Below are positions 1 to 10,744 of a stretch of 64,000 bases of DNA, piece after piece (position 1 is the first letter of the stretch; the number at the start of each line of letters is the position of its first letter). Made by a program: the position numbers and the translations under genes. The notes under the pieces were generated by a model that had not been told where the DNA came from, searched no databases, and saw only the letters and a list, made by a program, of their open reading frames with translations. The stretch comes from Streptomyces sp. NRRL F-2664 (GTDB lineage Bacteria; Actinomycetota; Actinomycetes; Streptomycetales; Streptomycetaceae): assembly GCF_000719345.1 (NCBI RefSeq), contig NZ_JOFX01000016.1, positions 59,295 through 123,294 of the forward strand, given 5' to 3'.

Positions 1-2709
1 CTGCTCGATCTCGCCCGGCTCGATGCGGAAGCCGCGGATCTTGACCTGGTGGTCCACCCGCCCCAGGTACTCCAGGACGCCGTCCGCGGTCCACCGGGCC
101 AGGTCACCCGTGCGGTACATGCGGGTCCCGGGCGCACCGAACGGGTCGGCGACGAAGCGCTCCGAAGTCAGGCCCGGGCGGCCGAGGTAGCCGCGGGCCA
201 GGCCGTCGCCCGCGACGTACAGCTCACCGGGCGAGCCCGGAGGCACGGGGTGGAGCCGGTCGTCGAGGAGGCGCACCGCGGTGTTGTGCACGGGGGCCCC
301 GATCGGGACGACGGTCCCGTCGTGCTCCGGGGTGCAGGTCCACAGAGTGGCGTCGACCGTGGTCTCGGTGGGGCCGTAGGAGTTGAACATGCGCGTGGTG
401 CCGGACCAGCGGCGCATCAGATCGGCCGGACACGCCTCGCCGGCGACGACCAGCGTCGCCCCGCCGGGCAGCGCGTGCTCGTCGGGCAGGGTGGCGAGGA
501 CGCCGGGGGGCAGGGTCAGGTGGGTGATCCCGTGCCGTGCGCAGAAGTCGGCGAGCGGCGGACCGAGGCGCTGGTCCGCGGGGACGATGGCGAGCGTGCC
601 GCCGGTGAGCAGGGCCATGGTCCACTCCCACACCGAGGTGTCGAAGCTGAACGAGGCGAACTGCAGGACGCGGCTGCCCGGCCCGGCGCCCAGGCTCTCG
701 GCCATGGTCGACACGAGGGCGGCCATGCCCCGGTGGGTGACGACCACGCCCTTGGGCCGGCCGGTCGAACCCGAGGTGTAGATCACGTACGCGGCCTGCG
801 CGGGCAGGGAGGGCCGCAACGGCGCCCGGCGGTCCGGGCCGGAGGGGGACGGGTCGTCCACGACGACCCTGACCGACGGGTCGGCGGGCAGGCGGCCGGC
901 GCGGGCGGTGTCCGTGACCAGCAGGGCGGGCCGGGCGTCCGCCAGCATCAGGGCGATCCGGTCGGCGGGATACTCGGGGTCCACGGGAAGGTAGGCCGCG
1001 CCCGCCTTCATCACGGCGAGGGCGGCGACCAGGAACTCACCTGTGCGGGGCAGTGCCACGGCCACGACGCGCTCGGGACCCGCACCCAGGGCGGACAGCT
1101 CGCCGGCCAGGGCGCTGGACCGCCTGTCGAGCTCGGCGTACGTCAGGCGCTGCTCGGTGCCGCCCGCTCCCTCGGCCTCCCAGATCAGCGCAGTCGCCTG
1201 CGGCGACCTGCGCACCTGCTCCGCGAACAGCTCGGGGACGGTGCGGGCGGGCAGCGGACGGCTGTCGGCGCCCCACCGGGTCAGCACCCGCTCCAGTTCC
1301 TCGCCGTCGAGGAGCTGGAGATCGCCGATCGGGGTGTCAGGGGCGGCCAGGGCCGCTTCCAGCAGTCGTTCGAAGCGGCCCAGCAGCCGGTCCACGGTGT
1401 TCCGGGTGTACAGGTCGCGGCGGTAAGTGGTGTCCAGGGTGAGCGTTCCCGCCGTGTCCAGGACCGCGGACACGGCCAGGTCGAAGGCGGCGGCGCTGCC
1501 GGGGACCGCGCGCTCGGTCAGCCGGATGCCCGGCAGGTCGAACCCCTCCCACACCTCGCTGCGCAGGGAGAACATCACGTCGAAGTACACGTGGTGGCCG
1601 AGGGTGCGCTCGGGCCGCAGTTCCTGCACCAGGGTGTCGAACGGCACCGCCCGGTGGGCGTAGGCACCCAGGCACGTCTCGCGCACGGATCCGAGCAGAC
1701 TGCGGAAGGTGGTGCCGGGTCCGGCCGTCGTCCGCAGGACGAGGGTGTTGCCGAAGTTTCCGACGAGGTCCTCGGCGCCTGCGGCGGTGCGCAGGACGGC
1801 CGGTGAGCCGACGAGCACGTCCGGTGACCCGGACGTGCGGTGCAGCAGGGCGTTGAAGGCCGCGAGCAGGGCCATGAACGGGCTGACGCCCTCGGACCGG
1901 CAGAGCGCGTGCACCTGGTCCCGCAGGGCGGACGGGAGGGTTCGGACGAGCCGCCCACCCGCCTGCGCGCGCGTGGCCCTGCGCGGGAAGTCGGTCGGCA
2001 GCGGCACCGGTGCCGGGGCGTCGTCGAGGGCCCGGCGCCAGTGGTCCAGGTCGGCTTCGGTCCACGGTGCCCGCCGGCTTTCCGCCAGGGCCAAGTCGGC
2101 ATACTGGAGGGGGAGTTCGGGCAGGGTGCCACCCGTGTAGGAGGTCGCGACATCGCGCAGCAGGACCTGCCAGCTTCCGTCGTCCCACGCGATGTGGTGG
2201 GCGACGAGGATCAGCAGGTGCTCGGTGGCGGCGAGCCGCACGATCTCTAACCGGACGGGGGTGTCCTGGGCGAGGTCGAAAGGAAGGGCGGCCAGTCGCG
2301 CGGCACGCGCGTCGGCCGCTGCCTCCTGGCGGTCACCGCCGACGGCCGACAGGTCGGTGACCGGGACGTCGAGGACGGCGTCGGCCAGGACCACCTGGAG
2401 CGGTTCGCCGTCGTCATCGGCCCGGTAGACCGTCCGCAGGACGTGATGACGCCGGCTCGCGGCCTGCAGCGCCGTGACGAACCGCGGCACGTCGAGGTCG
2501 CCGGAAAGGCGGACGGCGACGCCGATGTTGTACGAGGTCCCCCGCGGCTGCAGTTGGTGGAGCAGCCACATCCGGCGCTGCGCGGCCGACAGGGGTGCGG
2601 GGCCGGTGGCGCGAACCGCCGGCGTCCGCTCGGACCCCCCGTGGGCCCCCTGCCCGGCGATGCCGCGTGCGGCAAGCTGACGACGCATCAATTCGCGTCG
2701 GCGTTCCAT
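1..2709 (-). CDS. Siderophore non-ribosomal peptide synthetase, condensation-adenylation module (partial)
   Basis: At least 903 codons are present and the frame leaves the window at position 1. A condensation domain occupies about residues 35-470, with the core HHIAWDDG at 171-178, and is followed by an adenylation domain whose core [11 protein letters not shown] sits near residue 640 and SYGPTETT near 776. The frame is cut in the A8 motif ([11 protein letters not shown]). My reading of the specificity pocket is DTWTVASVDK, which I cannot assign to an amino acid. ATG at 2709 is chosen because the condensation domain starts about 35 residues later. No strong ribosome site is visible. The gene diverges from the exporter gene across a 166-bp region with an iron box. 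Codon 154 (2250-2248) is TTA. By context it adds a residue to the salicylate-capped siderophore. Confidence 0.93.
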   Translation of the reverse strand, partial: MERRRELMRRQLAARGIAGQGAHGGSERTPAVRATGPAPLSAAQRRMWLLHQLQPRGTSYNIGVAVRLSGDLDVPRFVTALQAASRRHHVLRTVYRADDDGEPLQVVLADAVLDVPVTDLSAVGGDRQEAAADARAARLAALPFDLAQDTPVRLEIVRLAATEHLLILVAHHIAWDDGSWQVLLRDVATSYTGGTLPELPLQYADLALAESRRAPWTEADLDHWRRALDDAPAPVPLPTDFPRRATRAQAGGRLVRTLPSALRDQVHALCRSEGVSPFMALLAAFNALLHRTSGSPDVLVGSPAVLRTAAGAEDLVGNFGNTLVLRTTAGPGTTFRSLLGSVRETCLGAYAHRAVPFDTLVQELRPERTLGHHVYFDVMFSLRSEVWEGFDLPGIRLTERAVPGSAAAFDLAVSAVLDTAGTLTLDTTYRRDLYTRNTVDRLLGRFERLLEAALAAPDTPIGDLQLLDGEELERVLTRWGADSRPLPARTVPELFAEQVRRSPQATALIWEAEGAGGTEQRLTYAELDRRSSALAGELSALGAGPERVVAVALPRTGEFLVAALAVMKAGAAYLPVDPEYPADRIALMLADARPALLVTDTARAGRLPADPSVRVVVDDPSPSGPDRRAPLRPSLPAQAAYVIYTSGSTGRPKGVVVTHRGMAALVSTMAESLGAGPGSRVLQFASFSFDTSVWEWTMALLTGGTLAIVPADQRLGPPLADFCARHGITHLTLPPGVLATLPDEHALPGGATLVVAGEACPADLMRRWSGTTRMFNSYGPTETTVDATLWTCTPEHDGTVVPIGAPVHNTAVRLLDDRLHPVPPGSPGELYVAGDGLARGYLGRPGLTSERFVADPFGAPGTRMYRTGDLARWTADGVLEYLGRVDHQVKIRGFRIEPGEIEQ

Positions 2710-2792
2710 GGATTCGCTGCTCTGGCCCAAGTTCGCACCCGACACGAAGGTTCACGTCCCCTCACGGCATGGCTGATGGGCCGAACCATAAC

Positions 2793-2811
2793 TTAGGATA
2801 GCCTTATCTTG
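2793..2811. promoter_or_regulatory. Iron box (DmdR/IdeR-type operator) between divergent genes
   Basis: The 19-bp TTAGGATAGCCTTATCTTG closely follows the actinobacterial iron-box consensus TTAGGTTAGGCTAACCTAA. It lies between the minus-strand NRPS (start 2709) and the plus-strand exporter (start 2876), so iron-loaded DmdR could repress both. The match is seen in the sequence. The regulator is inferred from the known motif. Confidence 0.8.
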
Positions 2812-2875
2812 CTATGGTCGGCTCGCGCCGCCGGGCGCCATCGGCGGTAGCCAAACCCCAGGTGGAGGCCGGGAG

Positions 2876-4267
2876 TTGCGTATCAAAGAGCTGGCACTGG
2901 ATCTCTCCCCACTCCGGGCCGGCGGCCCGCTGGGCCGCGTCCTGGCCGCCCGGGTCCTTGCTCTCCTCGCCATCGGGCTCACCTCCGTGGGTGTCGTGGT
3001 CCAGGTCTACGGGCAGACCGGCTCCTCCGCGCAGGTCGGCCTGGTCAGCCTCGTGCTGGCCTCCGGGCTGCTCCTGGGCTTCCTGGCCGGTGGCGTCCTC
3101 GCCGACCGGCGGGACCGCAAGGGCCTGATCCTCGTCGGCAGCGGGTGGGCGGTCGTCACCTTCGCGGTGCTCGCCGTGAACGCGGCCGCCGACCGTCCGG
3201 CGCTCTGGGTGGTCTACGTCACCGGCGCCCTCTTCGGATTCACCGAAGGCGTCGCCGAGACCGCCCTCACCGCCGTCCTGCCGGCCCTCGTGAGCGAGGA
3301 GCACCTGCCCGCAACGGGCGCGCTGGTGACCGTCACCACGACTCTCGGCGCCATCGCGGGCCCGATGCTCGGGGGCCTGCTGATCGCGGGACCGGGTCTG
3401 GCGACGACGTTCGCGCTCGCGGCGGTGGGTACGGCGGTCACGACGCTCCTGCTGACCGGGCTGGACCGCATGCCGCCCACCGGGGCCGAGGCGCCCGGGC
3501 CGTCCGGTGCGCAGGCGCCGGGTGCCGAGGAGGCGTCCGACGGCCCCCCGGATGCCCCGGCGGACCGCTCCGGCCCCGGCAGCGGCGGCGCGGGCGCCGT
3601 GGCGGACCTGCGGGAAGGCTTCCGGTTCGTCGCTCGCCACCGCATCGTGTCGGCCGTCCTGGTCGTCGACCTGTGCGTCGCCGTGTTCGCCGCGCCGCAG
3701 GCGCTCTTCCCCGAGCTGGCGGAGCGCCGGCTGGGGGGCGGCCCCGAGCTGGTGGGCCTGCTGACCACGGCGCCGATGATCGGGGCGGCGCTGGCCTCGC
3801 TCACGTCCGGCTGGACCGGTCGCACGCAGCGTCACTGGCGCGTCCTGTGCGCGGCCGTGGCCGGCTGGGGACTGGCCTGCATCGGCTTCGGGCTCAGCCC
3901 CTGGCTCGGCCTGGGCCTGGTCTTCCTGGCCCTCGGCGGAGTGGCGGACACGATCTCCGAGATGATGCGCCGCACCCTGCTGATGACCCACACGCCCGAT
4001 CCGCTGCAGGGGCGGGTCAGCAGTCTGTGGCTGGCCCAGGCCATGACGGCCCCCGCGCTCGGTGGTGTGATCGCCGGCCTGGCCTCCTCGGCCGTGGGGC
4101 CCGCCGCGGCCGTCGCCGGCGGCGGAGCGCTCTGCCTGGCGGCCCTCGCCGCCGTTGCCCTGATGTACCGTCAACTGTGGCGCAACGAAGGCCAGTCGGT
4201 TACAACCAGACCCGATAACGACGAGGTCGGACGAGGGGATAACAGAGGCGCAACAGCATCTGCATAA
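2876..4267 (+). CDS. MFS transporter, probable siderophore exporter (EntS-like)
   Basis: A 463-residue major facilitator with about 12 hydrophobic segments, in two halves joined by an acidic Pro/Ala/Gly-rich linker at about residues 205-240. The loop motif GGVLADRRDRKG near residues 65-77 is the MFS signature A. TTG at 2876 is chosen because GGAGG (2864-2868) lies 7 nt upstream and the first membrane helix follows shortly. It diverges from an NRPS gene across an iron box and precedes the uptake permeases, which fits export of the newly made siderophore as for EntS. The substrate is inferred from context only. Confidence 0.88.
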   Translation: MRIKELALDLSPLRAGGPLGRVLAARVLALLAIGLTSVGVVVQVYGQTGSSAQVGLVSLVLASGLLLGFLAGGVLADRRDRKGLILVGSGWAVVTFAVLAVNAAADRPALWVVYVTGALFGFTEGVAETALTAVLPALVSEEHLPATGALVTVTTTLGAIAGPMLGGLLIAGPGLATTFALAAVGTAVTTLLLTGLDRMPPTGAEAPGPSGAQAPGAEEASDGPPDAPADRSGPGSGGAGAVADLREGFRFVARHRIVSAVLVVDLCVAVFAAPQALFPELAERRLGGGPELVGLLTTAPMIGAALASLTSGWTGRTQRHWRVLCAAVAGWGLACIGFGLSPWLGLGLVFLALGGVADTISEMMRRTLLMTHTPDPLQGRVSSLWLAQAMTAPALGGVIAGLASSAVGPAAAVAGGGALCLAALAAVALMYRQLWRNEGQSVTTRPDNDEVGRGDNRGATASA

Positions 4268-4284
4268 CGCTTGCTGGCCGATAG

Positions 4285-4303
4285 TTAGGTATGGCTATCC
4301 TTT
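4285..4303. promoter_or_regulatory. Iron box abutting the first permease gene
   Basis: TTAGGTATGGCTATCCTTT is a near-palindrome of the DmdR/IdeR type. It ends only 4 nt before the GTG at 4308. TATCCT (4296-4301) inside it could serve as a -10 hexamer placing transcription start on or very near the GTG, so the message may be leaderless. The box should control the permease-ATPase-receptor operon. Confidence 0.78.
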
Positions 4304-4307
4304 CCAG

Positions 4308-5396
4308 GTGCCTCCAGAATCTCCCCCACCGCGCTTAGCACGGGGGGGTGCCCCCAGCCCCACTGCGGCGTCGGTTCCACCGCCCGAGGCGGCTTCGCGT
4401 CGGACTGCTCCCCACCTCATCGTCGTTCCCGTGACCCTGGCCGTCCTGGCGCTGCTCTGCGCGGCCTCACTCGCCCTCGGCACGAAGTCGATTCCCCCCG
4501 ACCGCCTGCTCGACCTCCTGCTCCATCCCGACGGCAGCGAGGAGTCCGGGATCATCCACCGCATGCGCGTGCCGCGGACCGAGTTCGGGCTCGTCGTGGG
4601 CGCCGCCCTCGGCGTCTCCGGGGCCCTGATGCAGGGACTGACGCGGAACCCCCTGGCGGATCCGGGACTCCTCGGCGTGAGCGCCGGGGCGTCGCTCGGT
4701 GTCGTGGTCGGTACGGGTCTGCTGGGCGTCACGGCCGTCCACGGCTTCGTCTGGTTCGCGTTCGCCGGAGCGCTCCTGACCATCGCGCTCGTCTACGCCC
4801 TCGGCGCCGCCGGCCGGGGGGGCGCGACACCGGCCAAGCTGGCCCTCTCGGGCGCCGCCATGTCCGCACTGCTGCTGTCCCTCGTCAACGCGGTGCTCCT
4901 GTTCGACGCGGCCGCGCTGGGCGACTTCCGCTTCTGGGCGGTCGGTTCGCTCACCGGCCAGCCCGCGGAGGTGCTCGCGGGGGTGCTGCCCTTCCTCGGA
5001 GCCGGCGCCCTGCTGGCGGCCTCCACCGCCCCGGCCCTGAACAAACTCGCCCTCGGCGACGGGGTGGCCACCGCACTCGGGCAGAACGTCGGCCGGGTCC
5101 GCATCCGCGGCGCGGCAGCCGTCACGCTGCTGGCCGGCGGTGCAGTCGCCCTCTGCGGGCCGATCGCCTTCATCGGCCTCGTCATCCCGCACATCGCACG
5201 CCGCCTCGCCGGACCCGACCACCGATGGATCGTCGTCCACTCGGCGCTGCTCGGCCCGTGCCTGCTGATCGCCGCCGACCTGGTCGGCCGGCTGATCGCC
5301 CGTCCCGACGAACTGCACGTCGGCATCGTCGTCACGGCGGTCGGTGCCCCGTTCTTCATCCTGTCCGTCCGCCGACGCCGACTGCGGGAGCTCTGA
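4308..5396 (+). CDS. Iron-siderophore ABC transporter permease, FecCD family (first subunit)
   Basis: 362 residues with about 9-10 membrane helices. The FecCD hallmarks are present: ALMQGLTRNPLADPGLLGVSAGA at about residues 102-124 is the conserved periplasm-facing and coupling region, and GPIAFIGLVIPHIAR near 284-298 is the ATPase-contact helix. It pairs with the next gene to form the membrane channel. The GTG at 4308 has no upstream ribosome site, so a leaderless message from the adjoining iron box is the simplest reading. The first 40 residues are Pro-rich and spaced by a G7/C5 palindrome (4342-4355). No later in-frame start keeps helix 1 intact. Codon 10 (4335-4337) is a TTA. Confidence 0.92.
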   Translation: MPPESPPPRLARGGAPSPTAASVPPPEAASRRTAPHLIVVPVTLAVLALLCAASLALGTKSIPPDRLLDLLLHPDGSEESGIIHRMRVPRTEFGLVVGAALGVSGALMQGLTRNPLADPGLLGVSAGASLGVVVGTGLLGVTAVHGFVWFAFAGALLTIALVYALGAAGRGGATPAKLALSGAAMSALLLSLVNAVLLFDAAALGDFRFWAVGSLTGQPAEVLAGVLPFLGAGALLAASTAPALNKLALGDGVATALGQNVGRVRIRGAAAVTLLAGGAVALCGPIAFIGLVIPHIARRLAGPDHRWIVVHSALLGPCLLIAADLVGRLIARPDELHVGIVVTAVGAPFFILSVRRRRLREL

Positions 5397-5399
5397 GAC

Positions 5400-6488
5400 A
5401 TGCCCACCACCCTCGCGCCGGCGCCGGCGCCCGCCGGTCCCCGGTCCGCAGGCGGCATCGTCCTGCGGGTGCCCCGGACGCGGGCCTCCTGGGTCGTGCG
5501 GCCGCGCAGCGTCGTCGTATCCCTCGTCCTCGCCGTCACCGTCGGCTTAGCCTTTGTCGTCGAAGTCGCCTTCGGTGAGCTGGACTTCCCGCTCTCCGAG
5601 GTCGTCGCAGCCCTCTTCGGCGGCGGCGACCCGGCCACCCACATGGTGGTCCACAACCTGCGCCTGCCGCGGGCGCTCGTGGGGCTGCTGTGCGGGGCGG
5701 CCTTCGGAGTCGCCGGCGCCATCTTCCAGACCCTCACCCGCAACCCCCTCGCAAGCCCGGACGTCATCGGCATCTCGGCGGGCGCGGGGACCGTGGCGAC
5801 GGCCGGCCTGCTGTTCGGCGTCGGCTCCGGCATCGGTCTGCAGAGCTTCGCCCTGGCCGGCGGCCTGGGCGCCACGGCCGTGATCTACCTGCTCGCCTGG
5901 AAGGGCGGCACCACCGGATACCGCATCGTCCTGGTCGGCATCGGCATCGCCGCCCTGTGCACCAGCGCGACGAGCTACCTCCTGCTCAAGGCCGGCGTCT
6001 ACCAGGCCCAGCAGGCCCTCATGTGGCTCACCGGCAGCCTCAACGCCCGTGACTGGAGCCATGTCGGCCCGCTGGCCGTGTCCCTGGCCGTGCTCCTGCC
6101 GGCCGTGGTGCTGGTCGGGCCGTGGCTGACCGGGCTCCAGCTCGGCGACGAGACCGCCAAGGTCCTCGGACTGCCGGTCCAGACCGCGCGGATCGCCCTC
6201 CTGGTGGTCGGCGCGGCCCTGGTCTCGTTCGCGAGTGCCGCGGCCGGGCCGATCGCCTTCGTCGCGCTCGTCGCCCCCCAGATCGCGCTGCGCCTGGTCG
6301 ACGCGCCCGGCCCGGCCCTCGTGCCGTCGGCCCTGGTCGGCTCCCTCGTCGTACTCGTCGGCGACGCGGTGGGCCGCCAGCTGCTGGAGGGTACCGAACT
6401 CCCCGTGGGCGTCGTGTGCGGTGTGCTCGGCGCCCCCTGCCTGCTCTGGCTGCTGGGCAGGTCCAACCGCACCGGATCAGGAGGCTGA
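5400..6488 (+). CDS. Iron-siderophore ABC transporter permease, FecCD family (second subunit)
   Basis: 362 residues, polytopic, with FecCD motifs FQTLTRNPLASPDVIGISAG near residue 110 and AAGPIAFVALVAPQIALRL near 280. It starts 3 nt after the first permease stops and is the partner half of a heterodimeric permease (FepD/FepG type). Codon 50 (5547-5549) is TTA, the second TTA in consecutive genes. The transported complex should be the ferric form of the siderophore made by the neighbouring NRPS genes. Confidence 0.92.
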   Translation: MPTTLAPAPAPAGPRSAGGIVLRVPRTRASWVVRPRSVVVSLVLAVTVGLAFVVEVAFGELDFPLSEVVAALFGGGDPATHMVVHNLRLPRALVGLLCGAAFGVAGAIFQTLTRNPLASPDVIGISAGAGTVATAGLLFGVGSGIGLQSFALAGGLGATAVIYLLAWKGGTTGYRIVLVGIGIAALCTSATSYLLLKAGVYQAQQALMWLTGSLNARDWSHVGPLAVSLAVLLPAVVLVGPWLTGLQLGDETAKVLGLPVQTARIALLVVGAALVSFASAAAGPIAFVALVAPQIALRLVDAPGPALVPSALVGSLVVLVGDAVGRQLLEGTELPVGVVCGVLGAPCLLWLLGRSNRTGSGG

Positions 6489-6489
6489 C

Positions 6490-7326
<837 letters not shown>

Positions 7327-7410
7327 CCGGCACTCTGCCCGGCACGCAGGATCCGCGCACCACCACCCCGCACGATCCCCCGCGGCCACCGGCCGCTCGG
7401 AAGGACAACC

Positions 7411-8472
7411 ATGCCCCTTTTCAGCAACGCCTCGGCCTCTTCCTCCCAGGAGGTCCGGCCCGACCGGCGCCGATTCCTCGCCCTCGCCGGCCTCGTCGCC
7501 GCGGCGCCGCTGCTGGCCGCCTGCGGGGACTCCGACAGGCCCGGGACCCCGGCCAAGGGCCCCTCGGGGCAGCCCGCTCCGAGCGGTCCCTGGAGCTTCA
7601 CCGACGACCGCGGCAAGAAGATCGAGCTGCCCAAGCGCCCGGAGCGCGTCGTCGCCCAGTCGCACCCGGCGGCGGCGCTCTGGGACTTCGGCATCCAGCC
7701 CGTCGGCATCTTCGGACCCCAGAAGACCGAGGACGGCAGGCCCAGCCCGCAGATCGGCAACGTCGACCTGTCGAAGACCACCTCCGTCGGCACCGCCTTC
7801 GGCGAGTTCCAGATGGAGAAGCTGATCTCCCTGAAGCCCGAGCTCATCGTCACCATCGCGTACGGCCCGATGGTCTGGTACATCCCCGAAGACATCATGA
7901 AGAAGGTCGAGGAGGTCGCGCCGATCGCCGTCGTCCAGCTGATGGGAGTGGCGGTCCCGGATGCCGTCAAGCGGTTCGGGGAGCTGGCCGCGGCCCTCGG
8001 CGCGGACCCGGAGAGCGCCGGGATCAAGAAGGCGAAGGCCGAGTTCGAGACCGCTGCGGAAGCCGTGAAGAAGGCCGCCGAGGGCAAGAAGGGACTGTCG
8101 GTCGCCGTCGTTTCCGGCACCAAGGAGAACTGCTTCGTCGCCGACCCCGCCTTCCACGGCGACGTGAAGTACTTCCAGCAGCTCGGCCTGGACATCGTCA
8201 AGCCCGAGAATCCCGAAGCCGGCTTCGAGTCCCTCAGCTGGGAGCAGGCCGGACGCTACAAGGCCGACCTGGTCCTGGAGGACGCGCGTCCCGAAGGCGG
8301 CCTGACCCACCAGCAGCTCGACGGCTACCCCACGTGGAAGGCCGCCCCTGCGGTCCAGGCCGGCCAGGTCGCCGACTGGCAGACCGAGACCCCGTTCACC
8401 TACCAGCGCTTCACCAAGGTGCTGAACGACCTCGCCGCGGCCGTCACGAAGGCCCGCGCCGACGTTGTCTGA
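7411..8472 (+). CDS. Iron-siderophore substrate-binding lipoprotein (FepB/CdtB type)
   Basis: 353 residues. The N-terminus carries a twin-arginine stretch (RRRFLAL) followed by the lipobox LLAAC, so it is probably a Tat-exported lipoprotein anchored outside the membrane. The rest is a class III periplasmic-binding fold (WSFTDDRGKKIELPKRPERVV near residue 60). It closes the uptake operon 84 nt after the ATPase and is followed directly by a strong terminator. It should deliver ferric siderophore to the FecCD pair. Confidence 0.92.
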   Translation: MPLFSNASASSSQEVRPDRRRFLALAGLVAAAPLLAACGDSDRPGTPAKGPSGQPAPSGPWSFTDDRGKKIELPKRPERVVAQSHPAAALWDFGIQPVGIFGPQKTEDGRPSPQIGNVDLSKTTSVGTAFGEFQMEKLISLKPELIVTIAYGPMVWYIPEDIMKKVEEVAPIAVVQLMGVAVPDAVKRFGELAAALGADPESAGIKKAKAEFETAAEAVKKAAEGKKGLSVAVVSGTKENCFVADPAFHGDVKYFQQLGLDIVKPENPEAGFESLSWEQAGRYKADLVLEDARPEGGLTHQQLDGYPTWKAAPAVQAGQVADWQTETPFTYQRFTKVLNDLAAAVTKARADVV

Positions 8473-8491
8473 ACGGCCCGCCCGTGGGGAA

Positions 8492-8519
8492 GCCCCCCGC
8501 CGCGTGAGCGGCGGGGGGC
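8492..8519. terminator. Rho-independent terminator after the uptake operon
   Basis: A perfect 12-bp stem (8492-8503 with 8508-8519) and GTGA tetraloop follow the receptor stop by 19 nt and lie before the convergent MbtH gene. It can serve both directions. Confidence 0.8.
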
Positions 8520-8553
8520 CTTGCGGCGGCGCGGCGCTGCTCGGCGGGCACCC

Positions 8554-8757
8554 CTACCCGCCCTGAGCCACGCTCCGGGGGCGCAGGTCCGTCCACGCGG
8601 TCTCGATGTAGGCCACGGCCTCGGGCCGGGAGACCGGTCCGAGCACGCTGCGCCAGCCGTCCGGAGCCGTCCGGAAGGACGGCCACAGGGAGTGCTGGCC
8701 CTCGTCGTTGACCAGCACCAGGAACGTTGCGTTCTCGTCGTCGAAGGGGTTGCTCAT
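8554..8757 (-). CDS. mbtH: MbtH family protein
   Basis: 67 residues with the complete MbtH pattern: NPFDD at 3-7, a [13 protein letters not shown] core at 15-27, GW, and [10 protein letters not shown] near the C-terminus. MbtH proteins bind and stabilise NRPS adenylation domains. This one lies 32 nt downstream of the aryl-acid ligase and close to two NRPS genes, so either adenylation domain could be its partner. Confidence 0.96.
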   Translation of the reverse strand: MSNPFDDENATFLVLVNDEGQHSLWPSFRTAPDGWRSVLGPVSRPEAVAYIETAWTDLRPRSVAQGG

Positions 8758-8789
8758 GAGGAGGTGCCTCTCTCGATCGGGTCCCGGGC

Positions 8790-10436
<1,647 letters not shown>

Positions 10437-10541
10437 GATGACTCGACTCTCCTGGGCCGGGGGCGCCGTGCGCACTCGCTCTGTTCCGCTCGTCAGGGGC
10501 GCGGACGCCGGAACCGCCGGCGGCATCCACAAACAGGTCTG

Positions 10542-10557
10542 GTTAGGTTAACCTAAC
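10542..10557. promoter_or_regulatory. Iron box, perfect 16-bp palindrome, in the 308-bp divergent region
   Basis: GTTAGGTTAACCTAAC is a perfect palindrome and the best iron-box match in the window. It lies between the salicylate-AMP ligase (start 10436, minus) and the NRPS (start 10745, plus). Apart from it the 10437-10744 region holds a leader of about 190 nt before the NRPS with AGGAAGAAG (10729-10737) as ribosome site. Confidence 0.88.
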
Positions 10558-10744
10558 TCTCGTCGTTGCACACCTCCCGTCGCGAAGGTGGCCAGGATGG
10601 TCATGTCCGTTGCCACACAAGCTTTTTGACACTGCCTCGACAGCACTCCACGGGGCTCTGCCGCCTTCGCCCGGCCTCCCGGAAGGCGCACGCACCGGGC
10701 CCGCGACTCCTTCACCACACGACGCGTCAGGAAGAAGCCGCTTC

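Noticed and set aside
49-1806. A 585-codon plus-strand frame opposite the left NRPS
   Set aside because: The minus strand holds ordered condensation and adenylation motifs, while this frame shows only Gly/Arg-rich noise.
2804-4174. A 456-codon minus-strand frame opposite the MFS exporter
   Set aside because: It is hydrophilic low-complexity sequence created by the GC-rich exporter gene and has no ribosome site.
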